Assembly: GCA_904419955.1 (NCBI GenBank)
Contig: CAJFTO010000004.1
Span: 1 to 64,000 of the forward strand
DNA from: Candidatus Roslinia caecavium
GTDB lineage: Bacteria > Bacillota > Clostridia > Monoglobales > Monoglobaceae
Length of the DNA: 64,000 nucleotides
Direction: 5' to 3'
In this document: positions 35,819 through 44,645 of the stretch, piece by piece
Position numbering within the stretch: position 1 is the first letter of the stretch
Layout: each line of letters begins with the position of its first letter
Notes under the pieces: model-generated
The model's database searches: none
The model's input: the letters and a program-made list of their open reading frames with translations, nothing else
What the model was told of the DNA's origin: nothing
Translations under genes and position numbers: made by a program

Positions 35819-37489
35819 TTAAAACAGTCCTACGACCGTCCCGTCCGAGCTAATATCCATATTATTCGCCGCGGGATATTTCGGCAGTCCCGGCATCGTC
35901 ATTATCGAGCCTGTGAGCGCGACGATAAACCCGGCTCCGGCAGACACGGTTACCTCTCTGACAGTTATGTCGAAGCCCTTCGGGCGTCCGAGCGCTTTCG
36001 GGTTATCCGAGAGCGAGTACTGCGTCTTAGCCATACAGACCGGCAGTTTGTCGAAGCCGAGCTCCGAGAGCCTGCGTATCTGATTCTCCGCCGCCGACGT
36101 ATATTGAACGCCGTCCGCCCCGTAAATATTTTTGGCTATCGCTTCTATCTTATCCTTTATAGGAAGCTCTAAGTCGTATATTGGTCTGAACTTACTCTCC
36201 GTATTCGCTATCGTCTCGACTACAAGCTTAGCGAGCTCTACGCCGCCGTCGCCGCCCTTGGCGAAGACTTCGCACAACGCGACCTTAGCGTCCATTTTGC
36301 GGCAGTATTCTTCAACCGCGTCTATCTCGGCCTGAGAGTCGGTTGCGAATCTGTTGACGGCTACCGCGACCGGAACGCCGTACTTGCGCATATTTTCTAT
36401 ATGAGCGCCTAAGTTTACCATGCCTTTTTTGAGCGCTTCCAAGTTTTCGGTCCCAAGTTCGTCCTTTTTGGCGCCGCCGTTATATTTAAGCGCCCTTATA
36501 GTCGCTACCAAAACCACGCAGTCGGGTTTAAGCCCCGCCGCACGGCATTTAATATCAAAGAATTTCTCCGCGCCGAGATCCGAACCGAACCCTGCTTCGG
36601 TTATGCAGTAGTCGGCCAGCTTAAGTCCGAGCTTTGTCGCCCTGACCGAGTTGCAGCCGTGAGCGATGTTTGCAAACGGTCCCCCGTGCATGAGACACGG
36701 CGTGTTTTCGAGCGTCTGCACAAGGTTAGGCTTTATCGCGTCCTTTAAAAGCAGCGTCATCGCGCCGTCTACCTTCAGCTCTTTCGCCGTCACCGGCTCG
36801 CCGTCTAAGTTATAAGCCGCTACGATCCGTCCCAGCCTGTCTCTCAGGTCGTCTAAATCGTCGGCCAGACATAGTATGGCCATTATCTCGCTCGCCACGG
36901 TTATTAAGAATTGATCCTGCCTCGGAAATCCGTTTATCTTGCCGCCGAGTCCGACCACTATCTCGCGCAGGGCTCTGTCGTTCATATCCATGCATCGCCG
37001 CCAGGTTATCCGGCGCGCGTCTATTCTGAGCTCGTTGCCGTGATGGATGTGATTGTCTATAGCCGCCGAGAGCAGGTTGTTCGCCGCGGTGATCGCGTGC
37101 ATATCTCCGGTAAAGTGCAGGTTGATATCCTCCATAGGCACGACTTGGGCGTAACCGCCGCCGGCCGCGCCGCCCTTTATCCCCATAACCGGCCCGAGAG
37201 ACGGCTCCCTGAGGGCGATTATCGCGTTCTTTCCTATCTTGGCCATAGCTTGTCCAAGTCCCACGGTGGTCGTCGTCTTACCCTCTCCGGCCGGGGTGGG
37301 ATTTATGGCCGTTACAAGTATGAGCTTTCCGTCCGGCCTCTCGGAAACGCTTTGAATATATTCTTCGCTTATTTTGGCCTTGTACTTTCCGTAAAGTTCA
37401 AGGTCGTCCTCTTCAATACCCAGCCTTTCCGCGATCTCTTTTATCGGAAGCATACTTGCGCTCTGCGCGATTTCAATGTCCGTTTTCAT
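35819..37489 (-). CDS. fhs: Formate--tetrahydrofolate ligase
   Basis: 556 residues, the standard length. The P-loop is [18 protein letters not shown]. Other family blocks are [54 protein letters not shown] and [17 protein letters not shown]. It makes 10-formyl-THF from formate, THF and ATP, the entry of formate into one-carbon metabolism in anaerobes. It is transcribed away from the cysteine-rich small genes and towards mnmG. No riboswitch was recognised upstream. Confidence 0.96.
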   Translation of the reverse strand: MKTDIEIAQSASMLPIKEIAERLGIEEDDLELYGKYKAKISEEYIQSVSERPDGKLILVTAINPTPAGEGKTTTTVGLGQAMAKIGKNAIIALREPSLGPVMGIKGGAAGGGYAQVVPMEDINLHFTGDMHAITAANNLLSAAIDNHIHHGNELRIDARRITWRRCMDMNDRALREIVVGLGGKINGFPRQDQFLITVASEIMAILCLADDLDDLRDRLGRIVAAYNLDGEPVTAKELKVDGAMTLLLKDAIKPNLVQTLENTPCLMHGGPFANIAHGCNSVRATKLGLKLADYCITEAGFGSDLGAEKFFDIKCRAAGLKPDCVVLVATIRALKYNGGAKKDELGTENLEALKKGMVNLGAHIENMRKYGVPVAVAVNRFATDSQAEIDAVEEYCRKMDAKVALCEVFAKGGDGGVELAKLVVETIANTESKFRPIYDLELPIKDKIEAIAKNIYGADGVQYTSAAENQIRRLSELGFDKLPVCMAKTQYSLSDNPKALGRPKGFDITVREVTVSAGAGFIVALTGSIMTMPGLPKYPAANNMDISSDGTVVGLF

Positions 37490-37635
37490 GTTAACCCCTC
37501 CTCTGGTATGCGCAGTATATCTGTCTATGACTATATCACAGATAATAATTTATGTAAATAATTTTAATATAAAATTCACCAAATATTAATTTTTACGTAT
37601 GCTATAATTGAAGACACTTTAGGAGGTGCAATTAA

Positions 37636-37767
37636 ATGTTTGGTAATTCATGTGGTTGCGGTGGGGATAATTGTCTCTGGATAATTCTACTCCTCATAAT
37701 CATTTGCTGCTGCTGCGGAGGCGGAAGCTCTGCGCTGAGTAACGACTGCGGCTGCGGCTGCGGCTAA
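37636..37767 (+). CDS. Cysteine-rich mini-protein with one membrane helix (copy 1)
   Basis: 43 residues, with AGGAGGTG upstream of ATG 37636. The order is short Cys/Gly head (NSCGCGG), hydrophobic helix LWIILLLIII, then CCCC, and a CGCGCG tail. Such proteins are often labelled chorion-class high-cysteine proteins in Clostridia. They may be membrane-bound metal or disulphide-rich peptides, perhaps of the spore coat. A near copy follows 52 bp downstream. Confidence 0.7.
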   Translation: MFGNSCGCGGDNCLWIILLLIIICCCCGGGSSALSNDCGCGCG

Positions 37768-37819
37768 GCGCCGAAATCTACTTGTCATATAGCTCTTTTA
37801 TAGAAAAGGAGGTGCGATC

Positions 37820-37933
37820 ATGGGCTGCTTCGGAAACGGTAACAACTGTACCTGGATAATATTGTTATTAATAATCATATGCTGCTGCTGCGGCAATAAC
37901 GATAACAACTGCGGCTGCGGCTGCGGCTGCTAA
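37820..37933 (+). CDS. Cysteine-rich mini-protein with one membrane helix (copy 2)
   Basis: 37 residues, with AAAGGAGGTG upstream of ATG 37820. It shares the plan of copy 1: NNCTWIILLLIIICCCCG, then NNDNN and a CGCGCGC tail. The core helix-plus-four-cysteines is almost identical, so the pair arose by tandem duplication. Both are too short for standard gene finders. A strong terminator follows. The function is unknown. Confidence 0.7.
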   Translation: MGCFGNGNNCTWIILLLIIICCCCGNNDNNCGCGCGC

Positions 37934-37961
37934 TCGCGCGGGAAATCCGCAAACATATTCG

Positions 37962-37987
37962 AGGGGCGCTTCGGCGTCCCTTTTTTT
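37962..37987 (+). terminator. Terminator after the cysteine-rich pair
   Basis: GGGGCGC and GCGTCCC pair around a TTCG tetraloop (about 37963-37980), followed by seven Ts. The remaining gap to 38283 is AT-rich and holds the unresolved promoter of the agr genes. Confidence 0.85.
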
Positions 37988-38283
37988 GATTTCCGCGCAG
38001 TTTATAATATAGTATGGAAAAATGTATGAAAATAAAAAATATTGAAAAATTGCGGCGAATATTATATAATCAAATAAGTATACAAGTCGAGCGATCTTCT
38101 GGCAGAATTTTCCTATATATCGAGACGCAAGACTTAAAAATTTGAAAATTATCTTGACGGAAAAAATTATACCGCGAACGTATAAAATATATAAAAAATG
38201 CGGCCGCCGGAGTTATAAAAAGTTTAGAGCCGGATACGAACGCTGAAACCATGGTTAATACTGCGTTAAAAGGAGGGACAAAC

Positions 38284-39006
38284 ATGGAATACGATTTAAA
38301 CGTCGCTATTTGCGACGACAGCGCGGCCGCGCTTAAGAGCGAGCGCGAGATGATAGAATCGGTATTGGAAGAGAAAGGGCTGACGTATAATATCGATCAA
38401 TACAGCGCGGCGTCGGACCTGTTAACGATGAGCGCTAAATACGACGTGGTATTTTTGGATATAGAGATGGACGGCTTAGACGGAATATCCGCGGCGCAGA
38501 GTCTGCGCAGACTGAACGACAAATGTCTTATATTCTTCGTGACGAATCATGATTCATACTTGGACGAGGCGTTTAATCAATATGCGTTCAGGTTTTGGAC
38601 AAAGCCGCTCGACAGGCGTAAGCTGGAGTACGGTATCGACTCCGCGCTTAAGAGGATGGACGAGGAAAATCATTACGTAACTTTAAAGGTTAACTCAACT
38701 CCCGTGCGTACTTCGGTGAACAGCGTCATATATTTTTATATTTTAAATAAAAAAGTGCATGTGATCACCGTTAAGGGCGAGATGTGCGTAAACGATTCGT
38801 TTAAAAGAGTTATGGAGATGTTTGAGGGGTATAAAAATTTCTGTGAAACGCATTCGGGATACGGCGTGAATTTTAATTATATCAAAACTTTCAACGACGA
38901 AGCCGCGATATGCGAGTATAAGGGAGCTACGTATAAAGTATATATTTCAAGAAGAAAAGCTAAAGATTTTAAAAAGAAATTTTTCGAGTGGTTGGGGGAT
39001 AAGTAA
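38284..39006 (+). CDS. agrA: AgrA-like LytTR response regulator
   Basis: 240 residues from the ATG at 38284 (AGGAGG eight bases upstream; the track-like upstream ATG at 38251 has no site). Receiver domain 1-125: acidic pair Asp11/Asp12, phospho-acceptor Asp59 (VFLDIEMDG), Lys in FWTKPLD. The C-terminal LytTR DNA-binding domain (about 135-240) shows LKVNSTPVRTSVNSVIYFYI, a beta-rich fold with a basic end (YISRRKAKDFKKKFFEW). LytTR proteins bind tandem direct repeats. It overlaps the kinase gene by TAATG. The likely targets are the three tandem sites described at 27.0, 28.2 and 40.3 kb. Confidence 0.88.
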   Translation: MEYDLNVAICDDSAAALKSEREMIESVLEEKGLTYNIDQYSAASDLLTMSAKYDVVFLDIEMDGLDGISAAQSLRRLNDKCLIFFVTNHDSYLDEAFNQYAFRFWTKPLDRRKLEYGIDSALKRMDEENHYVTLKVNSTPVRTSVNSVIYFYILNKKVHVITVKGEMCVNDSFKRVMEMFEGYKNFCETHSGYGVNFNYIKTFNDEAAICEYKGATYKVYISRRKAKDFKKKFFEWLGDK

Positions 39007-40280
39007 TGAGAATCGACGCGGGCATGGTTATCTGTATAATAGTAGAATATATACTGTTCGTTTATTATGCGGATACCATGTATTACAGAAAAAGAAAGTC
39101 TTATTTAGTACATATTATATCAATATCGTTATATACCGCCCATATGATAGGCTGTATGTTTGGCAACACGGCTGTTAATATTGTTGTATTTTGTATAATA
39201 AACTTTATAGCTTTTAAATTGTGTTATTATATAAATTTGAAAGACGCCATTTTTCAATGTATTTTACTTACCGTGCTCATGACTTTAAGCGAATGCGCAG
39301 TACTTGTTTTATCTGAGCTTAATATTAATTTATCCGACGTCAATAATATGTCGGGAGCGCAGTCCTTGATGCTCACGATAATTAGTAAGACGATATACTT
39401 AGCTGAAATTATGCTTATAACGCATGCGTCTAAAATTAAAAAGGGATTGGGCGGAATTGCATCGACGACCTTAATTTTGGCGCCGATTTGCACAATGGCG
39501 ATATCAATAATAATTTTAAAATTTAATATAAATTCAAATATGTTGTCGTTGATTTATATACTTTTATTGATAATAAATATTATAATATTTTATTATAATC
39601 AGCAATTGGTGTTACGCGAGTCCGAAGAAACGGTGCTAAAAGAGCGTCTTGAGGACGAGAGTCTCAGGCTCAGCGAATATGCGTTGATTAACGAAAAGAA
39701 CGAGCAGATGCGAATGTTTCATCACGATTTCAAGGAGCATATGGACGTGCTCGAATCGCTTATAAATATCGATGAAAGCCAATCCGGCGATTATATCAAA
39801 TCGATACGCGAAGCCGAGGAAGAATATCGCGTAGTGGAATATACGGATAATAAGATTTTAAACGTTTTGCTGACGAAGAAAATTGGAGAGTGCAGAAAAC
39901 ACGGTATCAAATTTTATCTCGATCCGGTTCCGGTGCATTTAGGATTTATAAAAGATATAGATATCGTCGCGATCTTTTCGAATTTGATCAATAATGCAAT
40001 AGAGGGTTGTATGTCGTCGGAGGAGAAAAATATTTATATGGATATCTATATGGCGAATAATAGTTATTTGGTCATAAAAATAGAAAACAACGCCGATATA
40101 AAGCCTATCGTAATCGACGGGAAATTAAAGACGCATAAGAAGGATAATATCGCTATGCACGGCATAGGCATGGAGAGTATAAAAAATGTTCTGAAGAGCT
40201 ACGACGGCGATTTGAGCTGGTCGTACGACAACGCAAAAAGAATGTTTTGTACTACAGTTTTCATAAATAAAATTAAATAA
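39006..40280 (+). CDS. agrC: AgrC-like sensor histidine kinase
   Basis: 424 residues. Six or seven membrane segments fill residues 1-200, with no extracellular domain, as in peptide-pheromone receptors. The phospho-accepting His is His240 in FHHDFKEH. The GHKL-type ATPase domain (about 310-424) has the N-box FSNLINNAIEGC and the G-box-like HGIGMESIKNV. It should sense the cyclic peptide made from the agrD product and phosphorylate the regulator encoded just upstream. Its coding end precedes the tandem site at 40294. Confidence 0.88.
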   Translation: MRIDAGMVICIIVEYILFVYYADTMYYRKRKSYLVHIISISLYTAHMIGCMFGNTAVNIVVFCIINFIAFKLCYYINLKDAIFQCILLTVLMTLSECAVLVLSELNINLSDVNNMSGAQSLMLTIISKTIYLAEIMLITHASKIKKGLGGIASTTLILAPICTMAISIIILKFNINSNMLSLIYILLLIINIIIFYYNQQLVLRESEETVLKERLEDESLRLSEYALINEKNEQMRMFHHDFKEHMDVLESLINIDESQSGDYIKSIREAEEEYRVVEYTDNKILNVLLTKKIGECRKHGIKFYLDPVPVHLGFIKDIDIVAIFSNLINNAIEGCMSSEEKNIYMDIYMANNSYLVIKIENNADIKPIVIDGKLKTHKKDNIAMHGIGMESIKNVLKSYDGDLSWSYDNAKRMFCTTVFINKIK

Positions 40281-40293
40281 TGTTAAGAAAATT

Positions 40294-40360
40294 ACCACTT
40301 AGGCAAATATTTGACCGAATAGGAAAAAGCTATTTTCTTTTTTAAAAAATCTGCTATAAT
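40294..40360 (+). promoter_or_regulatory. Agr-type tandem site and promoter, copy 3 (agrDB)
   Basis: ACCACTTAGG (40294-40303) and ACCGAATAGG (40314-40323) have a 20-bp period. TATAAT (40355-40360) begins 31 bp after the second copy, with no recognisable -35, as expected for an activator-dependent promoter. It sits between agrC and agrD, so agrDB can be induced separately, giving positive feedback. Confidence 0.7.
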
Positions 40361-40420
40361 AGTTCTTGTCAAAGATGATCGATTGTCGGAGAACAATAAT
40401 ACTTTAAGGGGGGAATTTTA

Positions 40421-40588
40421 GTGACTAAAAAGTTCAAAGCAGTATTGGACAAATGCGTTTCAGCGGCTTTCAAAGCTCTTCCCGCGATAATGGCGATGGC
40501 TTTGCTGATAAACTGTAATTCAACCGCGAGCGTTGCTAACGGTCAGCCGAAACCGCCGACAGGTTTGAAAAAGTATAGAAAGTTCTAA
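40421..40588 (+). CDS. agrD: AgrD-like cyclic peptide precursor
   Basis: 55 residues from GTG 40421, with AAGGGGGG seven bases upstream. It is too short for the usual cutoff. The N-terminal part is amphipathic and basic (MTKKFKAVLDKCVSAAFKALP), then a hydrophobic stretch (AIMAMALLINC) and the signal core around NSTASVANG. The C-terminal recognition tail QPKPPTGLKKYRKF matches the Pro/Lys-rich tail of Clostridia cyclic-lactone autoinducer precursors. Cys32, Ser34 or Ser37 could close the ring; which one is not decidable here. Its stop abuts the agrB ATG. Confidence 0.8.
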   Translation: MTKKFKAVLDKCVSAAFKALPAIMAMALLINCNSTASVANGQPKPPTGLKKYRKF

Positions 40589-41185
40589 ATGATACAGACA
40601 TTAGCTTCAAGAATAATAAAGTACGCCATACGGGAAGGATATGTTAAAGACGAGGAGTACGAAGAATATTGTTACGCTCTGAATCTTTTGATAAACATCT
40701 TAATAACCGACGTATCTCTGCTGATAATCGGATTTTTGATGCATATGGTATGGGAAAGTATTTTATTTTGGTTAGTGTATAAGGCTCTGCATAAATTCTG
40801 CGGCGGGTACCATTTTAGCAATTCTCTAAGATGCTACTTATCGTCTTGCGTTATGAGTCCGATAACGTTACTTTGTATAAGTATGGTTCCGTATTATGCC
40901 GCGCCTTGGCAGATTATTACCGTAGTATCAGCGTTGACGCTCTGTTTTGTTTCTCCGGTCGAGGCGGTGAACAAGCCTCTTGACGAGCGGGAGAAAAAGG
41001 TGTTCGGCAGGGTGGCAAGGATACTGACAGCGGTATCCGTAATAATCTTTATCGCTATGGAGGCGCTTAGCTTGCATTACATAGCGAAGATCGTTTCTTT
41101 GGGTATAGTATGGACGGCAATATTCGCGGTTGCGGGTAAATTATATCTTATATATCTGAAGAAAGTAAAGAACGAAGCGAAATAG
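40589..41185 (+). CDS. agrB: AgrB-like accessory gene regulator protease
   Basis: 198 residues with about five membrane segments. The catalytic pair is His75 and Cys82 in CGGYHFSNSLRC, the exact seven-residue spacing of the AgrB family. It cleaves the C-terminal tail of the AgrD precursor and forms the cyclic peptide in the membrane. It starts directly after the agrD stop (TAA-ATG). The order is regulator, kinase, inducible promoter, precursor, protease, which differs from the BDCA order of Staphylococcus. Confidence 0.92.
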   Translation: MIQTLASRIIKYAIREGYVKDEEYEEYCYALNLLINILITDVSLLIIGFLMHMVWESILFWLVYKALHKFCGGYHFSNSLRCYLSSCVMSPITLLCISMVPYYAAPWQIITVVSALTLCFVSPVEAVNKPLDEREKKVFGRVARILTAVSVIIFIAMEALSLHYIAKIVSLGIVWTAIFAVAGKLYLIYLKKVKNEAK

Positions 41186-41273
41186 CTTTGTAAAAAATTG
41201 TTTAAACGTATCGATATTCTACATGGATCGTTTAAACCTGTGTTTGATTTTTGGTGAGTTACTTTTTCTTATA

Positions 41274-41310
41274 GGCGCGCGCCCTCCTCGGACGCGCGCT
41301 CGGTTTATTT
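41274..41310 (+). terminator. Terminator after agrB
   Basis: GCGCGCG (41275-41281) pairs with CGCGCGC (41293-41299), followed by a T-rich stretch. A separate inverted pair GTTTAAACG / CGTTTAAAC lies at about 41200-41237. Confidence 0.6.
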
Positions 41311-41357
41311 TGAGTTATATTTAATTACGAACGGTTAACGTCTATCAAACGTATATC

Positions 41358-42092
41358 CTATTCCAAGACCGCTTTCTTAAGCGTCTCCCCGATGGGTTCG
41401 CGTATTATCAGATCGGCCGAGCCGTCGTAGCTCGTCGCGCTTTTGTTTATAAGGACTAATCCGTCGCCGGTGAAATACTCCAAAAGCCCGGCGGCCGGGT
41501 ATACCACGAGAGAGGTCCCGCCCACTATCAAAAGCTTGGCGCGGCTTATCGCCTTTATCGCGCCTTCGAGCTGATCCTGGGGCAGGCTCTCCTCATACAG
41601 CACGACGTCCGGCTTGATCATGCCGCCGCATTCGCACAGAGGCACGGTCTCGGGATAATTCTTCACATATTCGGCGTCGTAGAACTTTTTGCATTTGACG
41701 CAGTAGTTTCTGTGGATAGAGCCGTGAAGTTCAAACACGTTTTTACTCCCGGCCTTTTGGTGAAGCCCGTCTATGTTCTGGGTGACCACCGCCTTGAGCT
41801 TACCCTGTTTTTCAAGCTCCGCGAGCGCGTAATGCGCCGGGTTGGGCTCGACGTCGGTCATGACCATATTGTCGCGGTAGAATTTATAGAACATCTCGGG
41901 ATGTCTTACATAAAAGGTATGCGAAATAAGCTGCTCCGGCGAGTATCTGGTTCCGGAGCTTCGGTTATACAGCCCGTCCGCGCTTCTGAAATCGGGAATG
42001 CCGCTCTCGGTCGAGACCCCGGCGCCTCCGAAGAACACTATATTGTCCGAATCGTCTATCACTTTCTTTAGCTTTTCGATCTGTTCGTTCAA
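41358..42092 (-). CDS. cobB: Sirtuin-type NAD-dependent protein deacylase
   Basis: 244 residues. The NAD motif is FFGGAGVSTESGIPDFRS and the second NAD block is VVTQNIDGLHQKAG; the catalytic His is in FELHGSIHRNY. The zinc ribbon cysteines are CVKC and CECGG. It removes acyl groups from lysines using NAD. The start is TTG at 42092, eight bases after GGAGG; an earlier in-frame TTG at 42107 overlaps that site. The dispersed repeat copy A begins only about 6 bp upstream of the ribosome site. Confidence 0.92.
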   Translation of the reverse strand: MNEQIEKLKKVIDDSDNIVFFGGAGVSTESGIPDFRSADGLYNRSSGTRYSPEQLISHTFYVRHPEMFYKFYRDNMVMTDVEPNPAHYALAELEKQGKLKAVVTQNIDGLHQKAGSKNVFELHGSIHRNYCVKCKKFYDAEYVKNYPETVPLCECGGMIKPDVVLYEESLPQDQLEGAIKAISRAKLLIVGGTSLVVYPAAGLLEYFTGDGLVLINKSATSYDGSADLIIREPIGETLKKAVLE

Positions 42093-42109
42093 AATAAAAA
42101 CCTCCAAAC

Positions 42110-42289
42110 ATAGGGATTAGGAATTAGGGGGTAGGTATTAGGCGGCGCGGTATATTCTTTGCCGCCGAACGGCAACTGCGGCGTAGTAGGAAAACAAGGC
42201 GTCGCCTTCGCAAATTCGTCGGGCGTTATAACGAGTCTTATTCCTCCGCAGCCCCAATTTCTTACCCCTATTCTACACCTTTTCAATCA
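42110..42289. repeat. Dispersed intergenic repeat, copy A
   Basis: The left end is a run of ATTAGG-type words (from 42111), and the core GGCAACTGCGGCGTAGTAGG is at 42171-42190. The right end (CCCCAATTTCTTACCCCTAT, about 42251-42270) is the approximate inverse of the left end. It lies between the M56 and sirtuin genes and abuts the sirtuin ribosome site. Confidence 0.6.
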
Positions 42290-42325
42290 AAAAGGGAAGC
42301 GCAAAAGCACCTCCCTGCGAGAAAA
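42290..42325 (-). terminator. Terminator after the M56 gene
   Basis: On the minus strand GGGAGGTGC pairs with GCGCTTCCC around TTTT and is followed by TTTTTGATTG. Confidence 0.75.
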
Positions 42326-42333
42326 TTTTATTC

Positions 42334-44235
42334 TTAATATACGTATGCCGAAAGCTCCGCTTCTCCGCCCTGAGAATCTTCAGTACTTATCATGATCCTG
42401 AACGTGCTCCCCGCGTAGTTTGACGGGGTATATGTAAAGCGCGTCTTAGCCGATATATTCGGGATCCAATCGACGGTATATCCGGTGGTCGCGTTGACTA
42501 TGGCGACGTTGACTCCGCTCAGGCTCTCGGAAGTCGCGTCTATATCAATGGCGAGAGTTCCGCCGGTCGGTATGATGAAGTCGTTTCCAAACTGTCTCCC
42601 CTGTCCGCCGTCCACGTTCGGCGCAAGAGCCATTTTCTGATTCCATATCCTGTAAGCGTTATCGATCTTATTCGCCTCGCTCTGTACGCTGTAAGTAACA
42701 ACGCCTCCGTCTTCGGATACGGTCTCGGATATAGGTTCGAACTCGTCGGGTTCTAAGACCCTGCCGATCCTAAAATAGCCGAGCTGCATCAACTGCTTGA
42801 TAAATCCCGGATGGTCGTAGCCGTAAGGCGAGGAATAGCTCAGCTCATGCCTAAATCTATTCCGTATCATCTTGTCGATCACAGCGTTATCGCTGTAAGC
42901 CGCCGTATCGCTCGTAAAGAGTACCTGCAAGGCGTTTCCGTCTATAACGTAATCCTTGACGACCGAGCCTTCCTGGGCGGCGGAGTCCTTAGCTATCCAG
43001 TCGGTATAGACGAAGATCGCGGGAGCGTCTGTGTTGCCGCTGTAAGACGGGTATATCGTGTCGTATCCGTCAGAATCGATATACTGTCCGGAGCTGTTTG
43101 CATATACCCCTACTCCGTCCGAATCTGATGGCAGCTGCAATACGCTGCGTATGTTATAGGCGTAGTCGTAATAGGTATTATAATAAGTGGTATCGTAAAA
43201 CTCCTTATCCGCCGCGAATGCGAGCGACGACGGGAGAACGGACAGCGCGAGAACGGAAAACGCCGCAAGTCCGCCGATCAGCTTTTTGTGTTTTTGGGTT
43301 TTCATAATAAAATAAAACCTCCTTTTAAGTATTTTCTTGTTTTTAGAAAGATGGCTCGCAAGTCCCGCGTCCAGGGTGTGAAAGCTCATCATATTTAAAA
43401 TCATTTCGCTGTAGACGCGGCGGCTTTCGGCGTCCATATCCCGCGTCACCGCTTCGTCGCATGAGTATTCGCAGCTCTCTCCGACGTTTCGCACGGTCAG
43501 ATAGGAGAGCGGATTGAACCACTGCATGGCGTTCGCGGCGGACGCGATCAATTTATACCAAATATCGCCGCGCTTGTAATGGGTCAGTTCGTGACGGAAT
43601 ATAAGCCGGCATTCTTCGTCCGTCAGTTCTCTGTCCGGCAAAATGATTTTAGGCGTAAAAAATCCCGTTGTAAGAGGCGAAGTTGTATGCGCCGACGAGA
43701 TCAGCGCTATATCGCGCTTTATATTCATGGCGTTTTTAGTTTCTGCAAGAATCATCCTTGAATTTTCGGGAACGGGCATACAGCCAAAACGGGTAAGTTG
43801 ATATTGACAACGGTTATATTTTATCAGTTGACGTAAAAAGATAACGATCGCTCCACATATCCAGCCTGTAAATATGTAAACGCTTATATCCGGCGGGATC
43901 TTGGTAGACGATTGATCGACGTTAGCGTTAGCCGCCTCGGCTTCCGCCCGAGCCGCGGGCTCTAAGCCCCGTCGCCCCGCCAAGTCCCGTTCGCTTACCG
44001 CGTCCGACCCGGCGGAGGAATAAGACGTAAACAGCTCCGGCCGCGGCAGCGCGATAGTCGCCTCGCTTGGCCTAAATGGCGTCAAAAACAGCAGTACGGG
44101 TATCAGCCATATATAGTAATAAGCTCTCCCGCCGCAGTTTTTGAGCAGAGCCTTTTTTAAAATCATAAGAATAATACACGCGACTCCGCCGGAGCATGAG
44201 GCCAGAAGAAGCGCCCTAAGAAAATTCTCAAACAT
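42334..44235 (-). CDS. BlaR1/MecR1-like M56 membrane metallopeptidase with novel sensor region
   Basis: 633 residues. Three or four membrane segments lie in the first 330 residues. The zinc protease motif is His215-Glu-Leu-Thr-His219 (FRHELTHYKRGD), with GESCEYSCDEAV further on. After the last membrane helix (about 318-340, LAAFSVLALSVLPSSLAFA) comes an exported part of about 290 residues with no penicillin-binding Ser-x-x-Lys motif visible, ending in a beta-sandwich-like segment (GGTLAIDIDATSESLSGVNVAI, STFRIMISTEDSQGG). Such proteins cleave a BlaI-type repressor on sensing a signal. The start overlaps the repressor stop by 8 bp. The ligand is probably not a beta-lactam. Confidence 0.85.
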   Translation of the reverse strand: MFENFLRALLLASCSGGVACIILMILKKALLKNCGGRAYYYIWLIPVLLFLTPFRPSEATIALPRPELFTSYSSAGSDAVSERDLAGRRGLEPAARAEAEAANANVDQSSTKIPPDISVYIFTGWICGAIVIFLRQLIKYNRCQYQLTRFGCMPVPENSRMILAETKNAMNIKRDIALISSAHTTSPLTTGFFTPKIILPDRELTDEECRLIFRHELTHYKRGDIWYKLIASAANAMQWFNPLSYLTVRNVGESCEYSCDEAVTRDMDAESRRVYSEMILNMMSFHTLDAGLASHLSKNKKILKRRFYFIMKTQKHKKLIGGLAAFSVLALSVLPSSLAFAADKEFYDTTYYNTYYDYAYNIRSVLQLPSDSDGVGVYANSSGQYIDSDGYDTIYPSYSGNTDAPAIFVYTDWIAKDSAAQEGSVVKDYVIDGNALQVLFTSDTAAYSDNAVIDKMIRNRFRHELSYSSPYGYDHPGFIKQLMQLGYFRIGRVLEPDEFEPISETVSEDGGVVTYSVQSEANKIDNAYRIWNQKMALAPNVDGGQGRQFGNDFIIPTGGTLAIDIDATSESLSGVNVAIVNATTGYTVDWIPNISAKTRFTYTPSNYAGSTFRIMISTEDSQGGEAELSAYVY

Positions 44236-44608
44236 CCTTGCCCGCCTCGTTATCGATATACTCTCTAAGTTCGGCCAGATCTTCTTTGGTCAGGTCGTCG
44301 CCGTCGAACAGCGCGCTTATCAGACTCTTCGCCGAGCCTTTATGCACCGAACTCAAAAAATCATGCGTCTGCATCCTCTTATATTCGTTCTCGCTGATCG
44401 CGGCCGAGTACCGGTGCGCGTGGCTCCGTCCAACCTTTTCCGAGGTAAGAGCCCCTTTATCGATCAGCCTCCCCGCGAGCGTGACTATAGTGGTCAGCTT
44501 CTTCCCGGGAAGTTCCTCCATTATCTCGTGCGACGTTATCGGCCCGTCCGCCCGCCATACCGCCTGCATGATCTCCATCTCAGCCGCCGTTATATTTATC
44601 TTTTTCAT
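44228..44608 (-). CDS. BlaI/MecI-family repressor
   Basis: 126 residues from the ATG at 44608 (AAAGGAG upstream; longer in-frame starts lack a site and would overlap the promoter). The winged helix is MKKINITAAEMEIMQAVW, ITSHEIMEEL, TTIVTLAGRLIDKGAL and HRYSAAIS, and the C-terminal dimerisation helix region is about 85-126. It represses its own operon until cleaved by the M56 partner encoded downstream. A perfect palindrome lies between its -35 and -10 boxes. Confidence 0.9.
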   Translation of the reverse strand: MKKINITAAEMEIMQAVWRADGPITSHEIMEELPGKKLTTIVTLAGRLIDKGALTSEKVGRSHAHRYSAAISENEYKRMQTHDFLSSVHKGSAKSLISALFDGDDLTKEDLAELREYIDNEAGKDV

Positions 44609-44645
44609 GACGCGGTCTCCTTTCGTTTCTATATCTTGTTTTTTT

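Noticed and set aside
37490-37635. Possible tetrahydrofolate riboswitch upstream of fhs
   Set aside because: The characteristic conserved segments were looked for and not seen; the gap is short and AT-rich.
42089-42286. 65-codon minus-strand frame upstream of the sirtuin gene
   Set aside because: It lies inside intergenic repeat copy A, and its residues (CFPTTPQLP) recur in the extended capsid frame only because both read through the repeat.
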